Shown here: one piece after another, positions 18,401-28,319 of the stretch | Position numbering within the stretch: the stretch's first letter is position 1 | How the letters are laid out: every line of letters starts with the position of its first letter | NCBI GenBank assembly: GCA_964036275.1 | Contig: OZ038434.1 | Span: 30,528,947 to 30,592,946, forward strand | Source of the DNA: Litoditis marina | Taxonomy: Eukaryota; Nematoda; Chromadorea; Rhabditida; Rhabditidae | DNA: 64,000 nt | Direction: 5' to 3' | The notes under the pieces: generated by a model | The model's database searches: none | What the model was told of the DNA's origin: nothing | What the model saw: only the letters and a program-made list of their open reading frames with translations | Program-made: the position numbers and the translations under genes

Positions 18401-21235
18401 ATGATGATGATTTATTACGCAAATGAAAGCGTGAAAAATATGAAGAATAGGAATGAAAAAGTAAGAAGAAACCAGAAGTTGAGATACAACATTGGATAAT
18501 ACAGTCACAGAATGAAATATGAACACAATGCAGTAACGAGTACAGTAACACGATGTATATATAAAAGTTGTCACAAAAGTACAATCAGAAACTGAACAAG
18601 GTGTAACACAATGCATTAGACTACGAATAATGGGAACTAACAGATACGTTCAATTCTAAACCTAGTTAACGGTTTCCAGCAAGTACCTTTTCATGCTTTT
18701 GACACATAGCGGCATTGTTTTATTCTTGGTTATCTTCAAGTATTTCGAGCCAGCTCTTATAGTGAAAAACTGTGCTCTAGTTTTGAATTTCGGCGCACTG
18801 AAACGTAATTTCAAACTCGCACCCCTTGTGCGCGAATTATCGAAGTTGTAGAAGTTTGATGCAGTGAGGCCTGATTGTTCGTTAACAATTTTGTGTACCA
18901 TGATCAAGTCAAAAACTTTGCGTCGTTTTTCAAGTGAATGAAGACCTAACTTTCGGTTTCTAAACTCAGCGGACGGTATTTTGCAGTAGCTATAACCTCC
19001 TTGTCGCATGAACAACTTTCTAGTAAAGTCATTCTGCACCGATTCAATCGCTCTAACATACATTCTTTCGGAGTTGAAGACAGTACAACCACTTTCAACA
19101 AGCGGACGGATATATGTTTTGTAAACCTTAATCCATGTTAAGTTATTTTTCAATTTCAAACACTTGAACATATTAAATGTTCTTCTCTTTGCAGCAGCTA
19201 CTATTCGCTTGCAATGATCGGCAAAGGTTAGACTACTTGTAATAGTGAAACCTAAGTCACGTACAGTTTCACAACCACCTATCATAGTTCCATTTACGGT
19301 GTACACATTCTTAGGATTTCTACTACCAATGTGAAGCACTTTGGTTTTTTCCACTGACAAAGGTAACTCCCACTGAACCGACCAAGAATACATAGTGTCA
19401 ATGGACTCTTGCAAATGTTCTCTACTTTCATTTTCTGAGAAATTTTGGTAGATTTTCGTATCATCTGCAAAAACCTTGCAACTTACTAAACCCGGTTTAA
19501 GAAGTAAACTGGGTACTTCGCAAGTGTAAGCACTGAATAGCAGTGGAGAGAGAGCCCCACCTTGAGGTACACCACTAGTTATTGTGAACACGTCAGATAA
19601 ACTTTCTTTAACTTTAACTTGAAAAGTTCTTTGTAATAAAAACTTTTCTAGCCTATCAACTGTTTGGTTGTGGAAACCAAGTGCTCTCAACTTATACAAT
19701 AACTTGGGATGTGAAACTCGATCAAAAGCTTTAGAGAAGTCGAAATATACCACATCAGTGAATCTATTCTTATCAGTAGCAAGCGTCCAATCATTTACGC
19801 ATTCTAGCATCTGTGTTTCAACAGATTTACCTTTTCGGAAACCATGTTGATGCTCAGAAATTATCTTATTTCGGTCAAGATGGCCAGTCATGTGCTTTTT
19901 CAGAATCTTCTCGAATAGACGAGCAAAAATAGAAGTAATGCTAATAGGTCTATAATTGTTCGGATCAGTAAATGGTGCTTTCTTGGGTATAGGGGTAACC
20001 AAGGAATGTTTCCAACGTCTCGGTACCTCAGAACGAGTCATACTCAGCGTGAAAATGAACTCTAATGGTTCACTAATCTGACCAACTACTTCTTTGATGT
20101 ACTTGAACGGAATTCCGTCCGGAGTCACAGAAAAAGATTGAGGCCATGAGTTCAGAGCACTTTCTATCGAAACTCTGTCGAAAAGTACAGGAGTATCACA
20201 ATGAGTTGTTACACAGTTATACAGTAGAAGGTTACCGTTATCTTTGGAATATACCTTGAAAAACACTTTCGCAAGCAAATCGGATTTTTCTTTATCCGAT
20301 ATGCATAGCTCATGATCAGAGCCTATCAAACTAGACAAACAACTGGATTTACCCATTGTTTGATCTACCAGTCGATACACAGCATTTTTTCCACCACTAT
20401 TAATAAGTTTGTTCTCCACAGATCTATTATACTTATTTAATTCTTTGATATATTTCTTATTGGATTCAGTATATGCGTCCCAGGCTGAATTTGAATTGGA
20501 ACATTGTGCGCGTTCCCAAAGCAAGTCCCTGTACTCTTTCAATTTCAAAACATGAGTAGGGAGATTTGTTCTGTTCGGAGGAACAAGTTTCATAGGCACA
20601 AACATGTTGATGGAATCATTCAAAATGTAAATGAACATTTCGTACATTTCATCAACAGTTTTAACAGATGAAAATGACCCAATCCAGTTCACACCAAAAA
20701 GATATGCTCGAATACTATTGAAATCGGCATCCTTGAATGATCTTTTCCGAACTAGAGGCTCTTTCTTTTTCTCAATGCATACCTTAAAACTAATTCTGTT
20801 GTGATCACTTGTTCCTATGGGTGAACCAACAACGCAATTAGATATGAAACGGTCTTTAGTACAACAAATTAAATCTAAAATTGAATTTTGGCGCGTTGGT
20901 TTAGTAACTAACTGTTGCATACCGCAACTAGTAATCATATCTAGAAAGTTTTCTGAAACATTGTCCAACGAGTCTACCTTTGAACTGTTCCAATCAATAG
21001 CTGGGAGGTTGAAATCCCCCAAACAAATTACATCGTGTTCACAAACGGAAAGATCGCTAATGCTCTTGTGAAGTTGGAACGAGAAACCAACAGCACATGA
21101 AGGTGCGCGATAGACTAAAATGATTCTAAATGTGTTGAATGCTGCAAAAATATCAACAACCAGGATTTCGTATGATTTGGCCACAGATTCTGCAAATATT
21201 TTACGAAAACAAACATTGGAACTGATCAACAAAGC
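18401..21235 (-). mobile_element. 5'-truncated CR1-like LINE
   Basis: Inserted into the right arm of the composite element: removing it rejoins 'ttgttg' to 'cacactcattcac' exactly as in the uninterrupted copy at 38850-38870. A four-base 'gttg' flanks both sides (18397-18400, 21236-21239). The minus-strand 3' end is 'gcgtaataaatcatcatcatc', a short-repeat tail rather than poly(A). Confidence 0.92.
18662..21235 (-). CDS. LINE endonuclease (partial) plus reverse transcriptase
   Basis: The frame is open for about 860 codons to TAA. It starts inside an APE-type endonuclease: CLGDFNLPAIDW near residue 74 and TSDHNRISF near 145 are the C-terminal catalytic motifs, with the N-terminal part lost to truncation. 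RT follows with NNYRPISITS, DFSKAFDRV (about 496), SGVPQGGALSPLLFSAY and FADD (about 592), then a conserved C-terminus ending SMKRYLLETVN. No stops or frameshifts, so insertion is fairly recent. No in-frame ATG exists near the cut end. Family assignment (CR1/jockey group) rests on motif style only. Confidence 0.9.
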   Translation of the reverse strand, partial: ALLISSNVCFRKIFAESVAKSYEILVVDIFAAFNTFRIILVYRAPSCAVGFSFQLHKSISDLSVCEHDVICLGDFNLPAIDWNSSKVDSLDNVSENFLDMITSCGMQQLVTKPTRQNSILDLICCTKDRFISNCVVGSPIGTSDHNRISFKVCIEKKKEPLVRKRSFKDADFNSIRAYLFGVNWIGSFSSVKTVDEMYEMFIYILNDSINMFVPMKLVPPNRTNLPTHVLKLKEYRDLLWERAQCSNSNSAWDAYTESNKKYIKELNKYNRSVENKLINSGGKNAVYRLVDQTMGKSSCLSSLIGSDHELCISDKEKSDLLAKVFFKVYSKDNGNLLLYNCVTTHCDTPVLFDRVSIESALNSWPQSFSVTPDGIPFKYIKEVVGQISEPLEFIFTLSMTRSEVPRRWKHSLVTPIPKKAPFTDPNNYRPISITSIFARLFEKILKKHMTGHLDRNKIISEHQHGFRKGKSVETQMLECVNDWTLATDKNRFTDVVYFDFSKAFDRVSHPKLLYKLRALGFHNQTVDRLEKFLLQRTFQVKVKESLSDVFTITSGVPQGGALSPLLFSAYTCEVPSLLLKPGLVSCKVFADDTKIYQNFSENESREHLQESIDTMYSWSVQWELPLSVEKTKVLHIGSRNPKNVYTVNGTMIGGCETVRDLGFTITSSLTFADHCKRIVAAAKRRTFNMFKCLKLKNNLTWIKVYKTYIRPLVESGCTVFNSERMYVRAIESVQNDFTRKLFMRQGGYSYCKIPSAEFRNRKLGLHSLEKRRKVFDLIMVHKIVNEQSGLTASNFYNFDNSRTRGASLKLRFSAPKFKTRAQFFTIRAGSKYLKITKNKTMPLCVKSMKRYLLETVN

Positions 21236-21584
21236 GTTGCACACTCATTCACAGCATCGTATCGTTCACTTTTTGCAGAAAACGGTGAAACCAAACAAAA
21301 CTCACACACTTCCTGGTCCCCCACTTTTTACGAATCTACTCTCTCTTTACATTCGTTTTTATACTAATTGATCTCTTTTCCTATATTTCCAAGGGAAATT
21401 AATATGAAACGATATCGAAGTCAATACCTATTGAACATTATCAACAGTTCGAAATGAATATATAAGTGATAAGTTTGACGTTGAGGTATTTGTGAGCGAA
21501 TTCAAATGTTCGCCCCAAAAACCTAAATCACACTTTCCAGTAGACAGGCGACAGGTGGCGCATTGCGGTCGCAAGCCCGTTGTG

Positions 21585-21650
21585 CCTGCGTGGCTGAGTG
21601 GTCTAAGGCGCTCATGAGACACCGAGGGTTCGTATCCCGTCTAATGCAAA
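21585..21650 (+). other. tRNA-like sequence (Leu/Ser-type D arm), probably pseudo
   Basis: 'gcgtggctgagtggtctaaggcgc' is an excellent A-box/D-arm and 'gggttcgtatccc' a T-arm, but the space between is too short for an anticodon arm plus the long variable arm these tRNAs need, and the acceptor ends do not pair. Likely a tRNA fragment or SINE head. Confidence 0.45.
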
Positions 21651-21983
21651 TGTTTTGCTTTTATGCCTATTAGCACTTTTGTGACATTTAACATAACTAC
21701 CGCAGATATTACATCCTTTAAGATGTAATGAACATCACCATATAAGACGCTTCAATGTAGATAGTTTCGGAAATCAGGAAATCCTAGTGATTTCATGAAA
21801 TTTTTAGGATGAGACTTTTGACCATCGAAGAGTTATCACTTTTTTAAACTATTTCTGACTGGACATTTATTTGAAGTTTTAACTGAAAACCAAACGATCG
21901 AATCGCTGTGTCCTGATTCAGGAAATTGAAAAAAAGTGTGTCACAAAAAATTGCAGTTTCCACAAATCTCTCAAAAAGTTGTG

Positions 21984-22062
21984 TCACAATTTTTCACACT
22001 TCAATTTTTTGGGCACAATTTTTCACACTACAATTTTTTGGGCACATTTTTCACACTGTTTC
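21984..22062. repeat. ~31-bp short tandem repeat
   Basis: 'cacaatttttcacacttcaattttttggg' occurs two to three times in succession. Confidence 0.7.
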
Positions 22063-22079
22063 CAACTTCGAAAAAATGT

Positions 22080-22385
22080 GTTAAAAGGTTCTGGAAGGAA
22101 AATAATTGTGGCAGAGGATTTCGAAACATACAAATATTCGGTAGTTTTATCTGCGCTCCAAATGAGAACGACACAAGAATTATAAGAATTGGACATTTCA
22201 GAAAAAATATCGGACAAGTCTGATGATGCACAATATTTTGAGGTTTTCCAAGAAATTATCCAAAATGGAAACCATTTAGATTGGAGCCTCTTATATGCAG
22301 TTTTCAGAACGAAACACTTCCGTGAACCGCTAATGAGAAAAAACTTTGTATGTAGAGATATCAACATTAAACTCTGTCCGTGACC
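22080..22385 (+). pseudogene. ORF relic, unknown
   Basis: A single frame reads GRKIIVAEDFETYKYSVV..., a TAA at 22183-22185, then LDISEKISDKSDDAQYFEVF... with protein-like composition to 22383. One stop in an otherwise open 100-codon frame suggests a decayed gene or transposase fragment. No family recognised. Confidence 0.3.
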
Positions 22386-22795
22386 ATATATTCACAGAGC
22401 AGCAGAGTAAACTCTGAAAACTTGGAGAATTCATCCAGCCATCTCTCGGAAAAGATACGGAAGTCAATGCAGCCGTCGCCCTAGCCGTCGCCGTCGCCGC
22501 CGGAAGTTATTTTTGCGAACCAATAACTTTACATTTTTCATTTATTCCAATAACTTTACAATATTTCAGAGAAATTGAAAGCGTTTTCAATATGTTATAC
22601 AACTTTTTCTTCTCTACCTCTCTCCATCAAATTTTTGAGAAAATGTAATTAGGCGTTTTCGAAATCTCGCATTTCTGTGCACAAAAACTACTTTCAACCG
22701 AAAAGTAACGGGATCAAACTAAGAATACAGAACACACCTATACACGGCAACATACACCGTATGAGCTTGCTCGGAAAAAAACAAATCCTTAAAGA
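22386..22795. repeat. repeat with (CCGTCG)n core, shared with 41380-41800
   Basis: 'gccgtcgccctagccgtcgccgtcgccgccggaag' plus the following 'tatttttgcga' resembles 41505-41560. No gene recognised. Confidence 0.45.
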
Positions 22796-22916
22796 AGCCC
22801 GATTACGTGCTCCAATCTCGGCGCGTCAGTCCTTTAAACTGCAATTGAAAAATATATTGCAGTTTAAATGACTGAAGCGTTGCGATTGGAGCACATAATT
22901 ATCCTTCTTCAACGGT
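22796..22916. mobile_element. small hairpin MITE, GGACGATTATGTGGTCCAAT family
   Basis: Arms aagcccgattacgtgctccaat and attggagcacataattatccttctt, internal pair 'tttaaactgcaatt/attgcagttta'. A diverged copy with 'gctccaat' for 'ggtccaat'. Confidence 0.75.
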
Positions 22917-23774
22917 GAAACATTCTTTCCATTATCACTGAGAGTGCTTTCTGAATATTATGAAGGCAAATAAGTTTCGCAGACTATTCTGATTCATTGT
23001 TACGGAGAGCGGAAAGATATTTCTAAAAAGTGTAGAAAACGAACACTGGAGAACTATAATGTGTACTGTGGGAGTCTGAGTAGGAATGGTGTCACCTATA
23101 TATCGGTTTAGTTTACAGTGAGACTAATGATAACGAGGGGCGTCACTGGCCTAGTAGTAGAAAAAGAGGTCCAGACTAGAAATAAATGGATTGATGAATC
23201 AATTTCAGAAAAAAAAACATTAGTGATGTAGATTTGTAGTCCAGACTCATCTAGAAGTTTCTATTTGAGAAATATATTAAATTAAAAGAAAAACGAATTT
23301 GAAATTATTGAACAAAACCACGTTGCTAGTTTGAACAAGCTCAACTAACTGTTTATATTGCGCTACTTTAGTAGTTTTAAAAAAGAAAAAGTCCAAAGGA
23401 AACAGGAAACAGGAAAGAAAATAGGAAAGATAGTGTTTATATGGTTTTTATACATCATTTATATGGTTTTTGTTACTTTTTTCAGTTTTCGAGCCACTTC
23501 TCCTCAACTGCCTGGGTTGTTTTGATTAGCCATTCTCATCCACCCTCTAATTTCCTCAATCTTTTTAGCGGATTATTTCCATAATTTTCTCATTACCAAA
23601 ATTATTTCCTACGTTAACCACAGTTCATATTCTGTTGAGGAACTAACTTCAAAGAAAGTGCCACCACTGCGCAGTTCCCTGTGACTCACGGAACTAGGAA
23701 GTATTTTCTTGTAATCGAAAAAGAGAAATTTATAATTTTCTTTGTTTGTAAACTAGAGTGGTTAACCAATTACG

Positions 23775-24012
23775 AAAAACCAATTCAATTCAATTCCAAT
23801 TCCAACCAATTCGCAAAAAATCTCAGAATTTCAATTCCAATTCTTTTCCGATGGCGCAAAACCAATTCAATTCAATTCCAATTCCAACCAATTCTCAAAA
23901 AATATCCGAATTTCAATTTCAATTCTTTTCCGGCGCCAAAAAACCAATTCAATTCAATTCAATTCCGACCAATTCCGACCAATTCTCAAAAAAAAATCAA
24001 TTTCATGTTCAA
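23775..24012. repeat. ~82-bp tandem repeat, 2.9 copies, CAATTC-rich
   Basis: Unit 'ccaattcaattcaattccaattccaaccaattc...' followed by 'ttcttttccg'. Absent from the other duplicate, so it expanded after duplication. Confidence 0.8.
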
Positions 24013-24258
24013 TTCTAGATGCAGTTTTTGTCAATTCGGTTCATAAAACAGTTTTTGTGTTTATTAACACTACTACCGCCTTGAGATTGAATAGACCATT
24101 CTTAACAATTAGAATAGTATAGTTTTGAGCTCGACTAGCGATATTCAATTCTAATCACCCAACAATCACACCCGCAATAAAAAAGTGTATATTTTTCAAC
24201 CAAATTTTTAGTTCGGAAAAATGTATCATCCCTACAACTTACAGAATTGATACCATCT

Positions 24259-24332
24259 CTACTTAGTCAGTAAGTAACCAAGTAAGTAAGTAACTAAGTT
24301 ACTGAGTAAGTAAGTAAGTAAGTAAGATACTA
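24259..24332 (+). mobile_element. RTE tail-like (AAGT)n insertion
   Basis: 'agtcagtaagtaaccaagtaagtaagtaactaag...' resembles the RTE tail at 9231-9251 and is missing from the duplicate near 31640. Possibly an extremely truncated RTE insertion, or simple-repeat growth. Confidence 0.5.
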
Positions 24333-24532
24333 AGACACCACACATTCGAAAATTTCTCTGGTTTCTTTCTGAATCAAATCTAAACTTTCCGTGCGGAAAG
24401 TGTTGAACTTTACGATCACGTTCAAATAACTATAACGGACCGAAATTTGGTAATCACAGTACACAATCAGTAAGAATCATCAAGGTAATCAGTAAAAATG
24501 AAAATTTGAAAAAAGGTGAACCGTTCCAAAAA

Positions 24533-24588
24533 ATATCAAACATCATTTTCCGATTTCGTTGCTGGTCCGAAAAGATGAAAAAGGAAAG
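24533..24588 (-). pseudogene. scrap of AST-C-like peptide gene, 3' end of exon 2
   Basis: The minus strand 'ttcatcttttcggaccagcaacgaaatcggaaaa' aligns with the last codons of the pseudogene exon at 31844 ('tccatctttttggactaacaacgaaatcgggaaa'), and both are followed by the same duplicated 3' flank. The rest of the gene is missing. Confidence 0.6.
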
Positions 24589-24589
24589 G

Positions 24590-25004
24590 AAATTTTCACC
24601 TTTTCACCTTTTTAAGTTTACGTTTTCACCTTTTCACCTTTTTAAGTTGACCTTTTTAACTTTTCACCCGCAGAGATTTCCACCCTAATTCTATTTTCAC
24701 TACTTGGTAGTTCTTACTGTAATAATTGCATCGTTGATTGAACCAAGTAAGATTGTGGTCACAGGGAAAGTTTTCATTTACATGGATTTATTGCTTAATG
24801 ATATTGTGCACATTTTTCTAAAATTTGAATTCGCATCTCCGTTCATAGTCTATTGGAACACAATGAACGACATTTTTGAGATTTTCTTCTTCATAACATT
24901 CATACTGTAGAGGAACGCTTTCACCAACTGGCAAGGCGAGGCAGTACTTCCGCGTTTCACGTACTGTCTGACTGAAAAGTATCGCTCGTGAAGCTCACCA
25001 GCTG
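24590..25004. other. no gene; short CACCTTTT tandem repeat
   Basis: 'ttttcaccttttcacctttttaag' is repeated two to three times at 24594-24665. The rest is AT-rich without gene signals. Confidence 0.5.
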
Positions 25005-25418
25005 GTGCAGACTGGTACCGCGCCTGCGCTTTTCGCTATAATTAACAGTTTACAAAATCCCGTCTATGAATTGGGAGGTGGTAAGACAAAGATTTTCTAT
25101 CTTTGTTTGGCCAGCGACTGGTTGATTGTCTCCCCTTTCCTGTTTCCATCCCAATACTGCGTATTCCTACAGGTCTCTCCCGGCGAACTACCCAGTGAGC
25201 CCTTTCCAACTCGTCGTGGCTGGCGCGGATCGTTTTGTCATAACCTCAACTTCAAGTCAATTCTGAGATTGTTCCTTTGCGCTCTGAACCTTGGCTCTCC
25301 CTCTTTCAAAAAGCACATGAAGCAAGAAGTTGAGAGAACACCATGTGATACATTAGTTCATGTTTGTTCTATGTGTCGAATAAATTTATTGAAATATATT
25401 GAAAAAGAGATAAACTAG
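25005..25418 (+). other. unidentified ORF, retroposon-like context
   Basis: 138 open codons in DNA of visibly higher GC than its flanks, ending shortly after 'gtgtcgaataaatttattg', a polyadenylation-like motif. The C-terminal half (SFKKHMKQEVERTPCDT) looks protein-like. No start context, splice partner or known domain. It could be the 3' end of a truncated retroelement or a real gene end. Confidence 0.3.
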
Positions 25419-25439
25419 CAAAGATTGAACAATAATTAA

Positions 25440-25645
25440 CAATGTGAGACCAAATGCCGAAGTTATAAATTTCTGCTTTATTTCGAAACTGTATTTGCAA
25501 GCAAAAGATTCGTAGCTAAGCGCTATCCACTGTGCTACGAGAGCAAGTAATCCATAAACTTCGAAATCGAGTAAATACCCCTGTGAGCAGCGCAAAGTGT
25601 GATATACAGTACCCTCCTGCCTTTTTGTTGGCGACGACTATAGTC
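25440..25645 (-). mobile_element. tRNA-derived SINE, minus strand
   Basis: The minus strand reads 'tagtcgtcgccaac', 'ggagggtactgtatat', A-box-like 'tagcacagtggatagcgc', then 'ttttgcttgcaaatacag' with a degraded B-box, ending 'agaaatttataacttcgg'. Confidence 0.7.
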
Positions 25646-26058
25646 GACCCCTCATCTATATTGCCTAATGTACAGCAGCTATCGTTTTGCGAACAACATT
25701 CATACTTAATTCTGTCCTAGAAAAAGACTTATCAGTGGTTTTTTAGTGTTCCTTTTCTTACCGAAGATAATAGGAACACCAACAAACCAGTGAAAAAAGA
25801 CCTAAAGGTCAACATAGGACAGGAATTTGTGTATCAGGAGGGCCGAGAGAATTAAACAATATATTTTTTCTCTAAATAGTTATATTCAATTCTGCCCTGA
25901 ATTCACGAAAACTACTTCCGCACCGTGTAAAGAAAACATAGCAATACCTACGCAGCACCTAATCAAAATTGTGGGAAGAATAATGGAACAGCACTGACAA
26001 TGTGTCATGACCTTTGAAGCCAATATGTTCAGTTTACAAGATATATTCGGAACAAATA
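25646..26058. other. no gene recognised
   Basis: Intergenic AT-rich sequence downstream of the minus-strand PB1 gene. Confidence 0.4.
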
Positions 26059-26064
26059 TTTATT
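26059..26064 (-). terminator. polyadenylation signal AATAAA of the PB1 gene
   Basis: Minus strand AATAAA 43 bases past the stop codon at 26109-26107. Confidence 0.6.
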
Positions 26065-26106
26065 TGAACACTTGCCAACTATACTACATTTGTTCTTTTG
26101 TTCTCC

Positions 26107-26907
26107 TCATTTCACGTAGATTTTAATCGACAAGTCCTCTCCGTCAAACTTTCCTCTCAGAAAACTGGCGAATTGGTCTGCGTCTTCGATTAGACACATA
26201 TCTCCGTCCTCGTCTGGAAGCAACTGAATTTGCACGGACGTAAAACAAGAAAGATGAATAAAATGGAATAGAATAGATCTATTCGCAACTCAACACGTGA
26301 ATTTCCACATTGTTGGATGTGGCACTCCGATTGGAGAAATGAATAGATAAAAATTTAGATGATAAAAAGAGTATTGTGACCCTGTTACGCGCCATAATGA
26401 TTGATGGAATACAAGTAGCATCTTACCTTTCATACTAATAGAGAAGTTTTCTGTTTTCAGCAAATCCTTTATCTTTTCCCTAATCTCGGGATATGCCGAA
26501 ATAAGACAATTATGTGGCTGGGCGAGCAATTTCGGACCCTAAAAGTACTGTTATTTTCAGATAGTTTAGGCATCAAACTCAATGTAAGTTGAGCTCTGTT
26601 TCAGATTATTGCTGCTCTGTGAGCAATTACTTAGAGAGATACTGTCATATTATGTTAACAATTATTTTAATCTAGGAAATTGTTGCGAAACTTTTCAGGT
26701 TTTATTTTTTATTTTTTTAACATTTCGAAGTTTGCTATTCGTTAATTGAAATACTACATAGTATTTGAGCAAATGAGAGTAGCATTATATTGGTTATTTT
26801 CTAAACAAACCAACCACACTGATATTGAACTGTTTCACATCACCACGGTAGGCCCATCTCACATGTAGAGTAGAATAGAATAGTTCGCCCGCGATTGCAC
26901 TCCACAT
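26107..26907 (-). CDS. solo PB1-domain protein with retroposon-derived first exon, 103 aa
   Basis: Exons on the minus strand: 26907-26815, 26538-26427 and 26213-26107. Exon 1 gives MWSAIAGELFYSTL followed by HVRWAYRGDVK (PB1 strands 1-2). Exon 2 ends REKIKDLLKTENFSISMK. Exon 3 gives DEDGDMCLIEDADQF and ends SIKIYVK. Exon 2 has exactly the 112-bp length and phases (0 and 1) of the gene at 11842. The start ATG and the next 13 codons lie in a retroposon whose (TTCTA)n tail encodes LFYST; the paralogue's natural start seems stranded at 27689. A second retroposon of the same family sits in intron 2. The frame is fully open. Whether the rebuilt start is used needs transcripts; otherwise this is a 5'-broken pseudogene. 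Confidence 0.62.
26262..26410 (-). mobile_element. retroposon with (TTCTA)n tail in PB1 intron 2
   Basis: The minus strand reads 'ggcgcgtaacagggtcac', 'tttctccaatcggagtgccacatccaacaatgtgg', ending 'tctattctattcc'. Copies with tails: 33590-33748 (plus) and 39345-39500 (minus); partial: 26872-26965, 34885-34950, 36405-36465. Confidence 0.8.
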
Positions 26908-26965
26908 TGTAGATGATTTGATGTGGCACTATCAATTTAATAAATGAATGAGAGAATAAACATTG
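26872..26965 (-). mobile_element. retroposon 3' end forming part of PB1 exon 1
   Basis: The minus strand reads 'atagtgccacatcaaat...acaatgtggagtgcaatcgcgggcgaac' then 'tattctattctac', the same family as 26262-26410 and tail-down into the PB1 coding sequence. The conserved 'caatgtgg' supplies the in-frame ATG. Confidence 0.75.
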
Positions 26966-27122
26966 TTACTTTGTCGCACGCACACTATTGAATTGGTGAT
27001 TGTACCGAACAGTTTGCGGAACATTCACTATTTTGAGAGAGACGTTGTAGGAAGATATAGTTTTGAAGAGATAATTCGGATCGACTTGTTCGAAACATAT
27101 GAGAATAGCTGTGCCCTGTAAA
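26966..27122 (-). other. open frame after a splice acceptor, unknown
   Basis: After 'gtttttacag' (minus) the frame GTAILICFEQVDPNYLFKTI...VRATK stays open for about 50 codons and meets a 'gtaaca' donor-like site. It lies upstream of the PB1 gene on the same strand, but the phase does not join to any PB1 exon. Unrecognised. Confidence 0.25.
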
Positions 27123-27375
27123 AACATAGGGGTAAGTGCGAGATTTCTCATTAGAATGCTAAATTTACGTGACTGTTCAATTTACCTTCAGTATAGACGG
27201 TCACGTAAAACATGAGGGTTGCTCAGTTTCGTATTCTAAACTAGAACTCGAATAGCTCGATCAAGCTTGCAACAGTTGCTCCACAGTTTCAAATCGGTTC
27301 GGCTAGCAATGTTGCTTACTAACCGAGCACTTCTTATATAATATTCACCACAGGGTGAAGCGTACGTTTGCACTT

Positions 27376-27611
27376 TATAGTTCCGGTCATTCCCACTGAG
27401 ACTTTGGCAGCGTGCCATTGAATTTTCCGGGCTATTTTTCACCACTTTGGAGTTGTTCAAAAAACTGTAATTTTCTGTCATTGCTTGTTCAGTTTTACGA
27501 GAACACGTGAACGAAAACGTTTCCGGAATACTCATGTCTGCTCTGAGAAATAGTCATCCGAAAATCTTGGCACGATGCCAAGGAGTCTCAGTGGGAATGA
27601 AACGAACTATA
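27376..27611. mobile_element. MITE, CATTCCCACTGAGAC family, 236 bp
   Basis: Arms tatagttccggtcattcccactgagact...gtgcc and ggcacgatgcca...gtctcagtgggaatgaaacgaactata are inverted repeats. Half copies: 13200-13285, 55905-55990, 35710-35770. A sister family with 'attcctactgagactcctacagta' is at 44781-45020 and 23066-23100. Confidence 0.85.
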
Positions 27612-27659
27612 CAACACCGTGGATAGACAGACATAACACCATCCAATTACCCCAATAAA

Positions 27660-27705
27660 ACGTATACATTGTAACACATCGATAACCATACTCTGAAAAA
27701 GAGGA
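27660..27705 (-). pseudogene. orphan 5' end of a PB1 first exon
   Basis: The minus strand reads 'ctttttcagagtATGGTTATCG' then 'atgtgttacaatg', aligning with 'gtttccagagtATGGCTATCG' of the intact gene at 13190, including the splice-acceptor layout. After about 20 coding bases similarity ends. It lies about 780 bases upstream of the PB1 gene at 26907, as expected if insertions split that gene's first exon. Confidence 0.6.
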
Positions 27706-27711
27706 TCCGTT

Positions 27712-28319
27712 TCACCTACATATAAACGCCTGTAGTGAGAACTTAAGATATCCATGCAATTTTCAACATGGAACCGTTTTGAAGACTGTTTGTTTGATTT
27801 TTATTTAACAAGTTTATTGTTTACGGACAATCGAATATCGACAACTTCAGGATGACCTCCACTACTCAGAGAAGGTTTGGGCCCACTTTTTTGCCCAACC
27901 CTCTGAAAACTCAAAGTACCGAACTCCTTTATTTACCCGTAAATGGTTTTGTACAGGACATTTTATGACTCATAATATTTTTCAGACATTTTTTGGCTCA
28001 TTCTTCAACGAAATTTGCGCATCTCCACCTGTATGACATAGATCACACAGCCATCGCCAAGTTTTTCTCGAAACAGCGAGAGTAATGAAATATTTACTTT
28101 TCGCAAAAATGAATGTTTCTATAAAAGAAGTTTGGGGTTTGAAAAAAAAGAAGAGGAGGTGTATATGGAACGAGCAAATATTCGATTTACTCAGATAGAA
28201 CCCGGGGCAGTTAGAGGGGAACATAAGGGGGCGTGGCTAATTGCCCCAGGCCCCACTCGAAGAATAAATGCGACGGGCCAGTTTTTTAGTCTTTAATGCG
28301 ACAAAACTGATGTCTTTTT
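27712..28319. other. no gene recognised
   Basis: AT-rich. 28205-28265 resembles an arm of the MITE at 11041-11320. A (TAA)n tract starts at 28320. Confidence 0.45.

Larger units (their letters stand above)
17032..21335 (+). mobile_element. composite element, family 2, split by a LINE
   Basis: Head tcgcgcgcagcgcgaagcgctgcg, a GGCGCC-rich centre (17410-17900) and a long-armed inverted-repeat end (from aattcgtaaaaagtggggg at 18154 to cccccactttttacgaat). It matches 37488-38943 along its length except for the LINE at 18401-21235. Its head and terminal motif are related to composite family 1, but the middle differs. Confidence 0.75.
23120..24590 (+). repeat. segmental duplication, left copy (partner 28975-31880)
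   Basis: Matches run in order: 'taatgataacgaggggcg', the 'ctgcctgggttgttttgattag' block, 'gcgcagttccctgtgactcacgga', 'caatcacacccgcaataaaa', 'acgatcacgttcaaataac', 'cagtaagaatcatcaagg'. Each copy carries private insertions. No intact gene. Confidence 0.8.

Noticed and set aside
18329..18616. Minus-strand frames of ~95 codons beside the LINE
   Set aside because: They lie in the LINE 3' untranslated region and the host hairpin; the matching tail at 10660-10890 does not keep them.
21585..21650. Functional tRNA-Leu/Ser gene
   Set aside because: Good A and B boxes, but no room for anticodon and variable arms and no acceptor-stem pairing.
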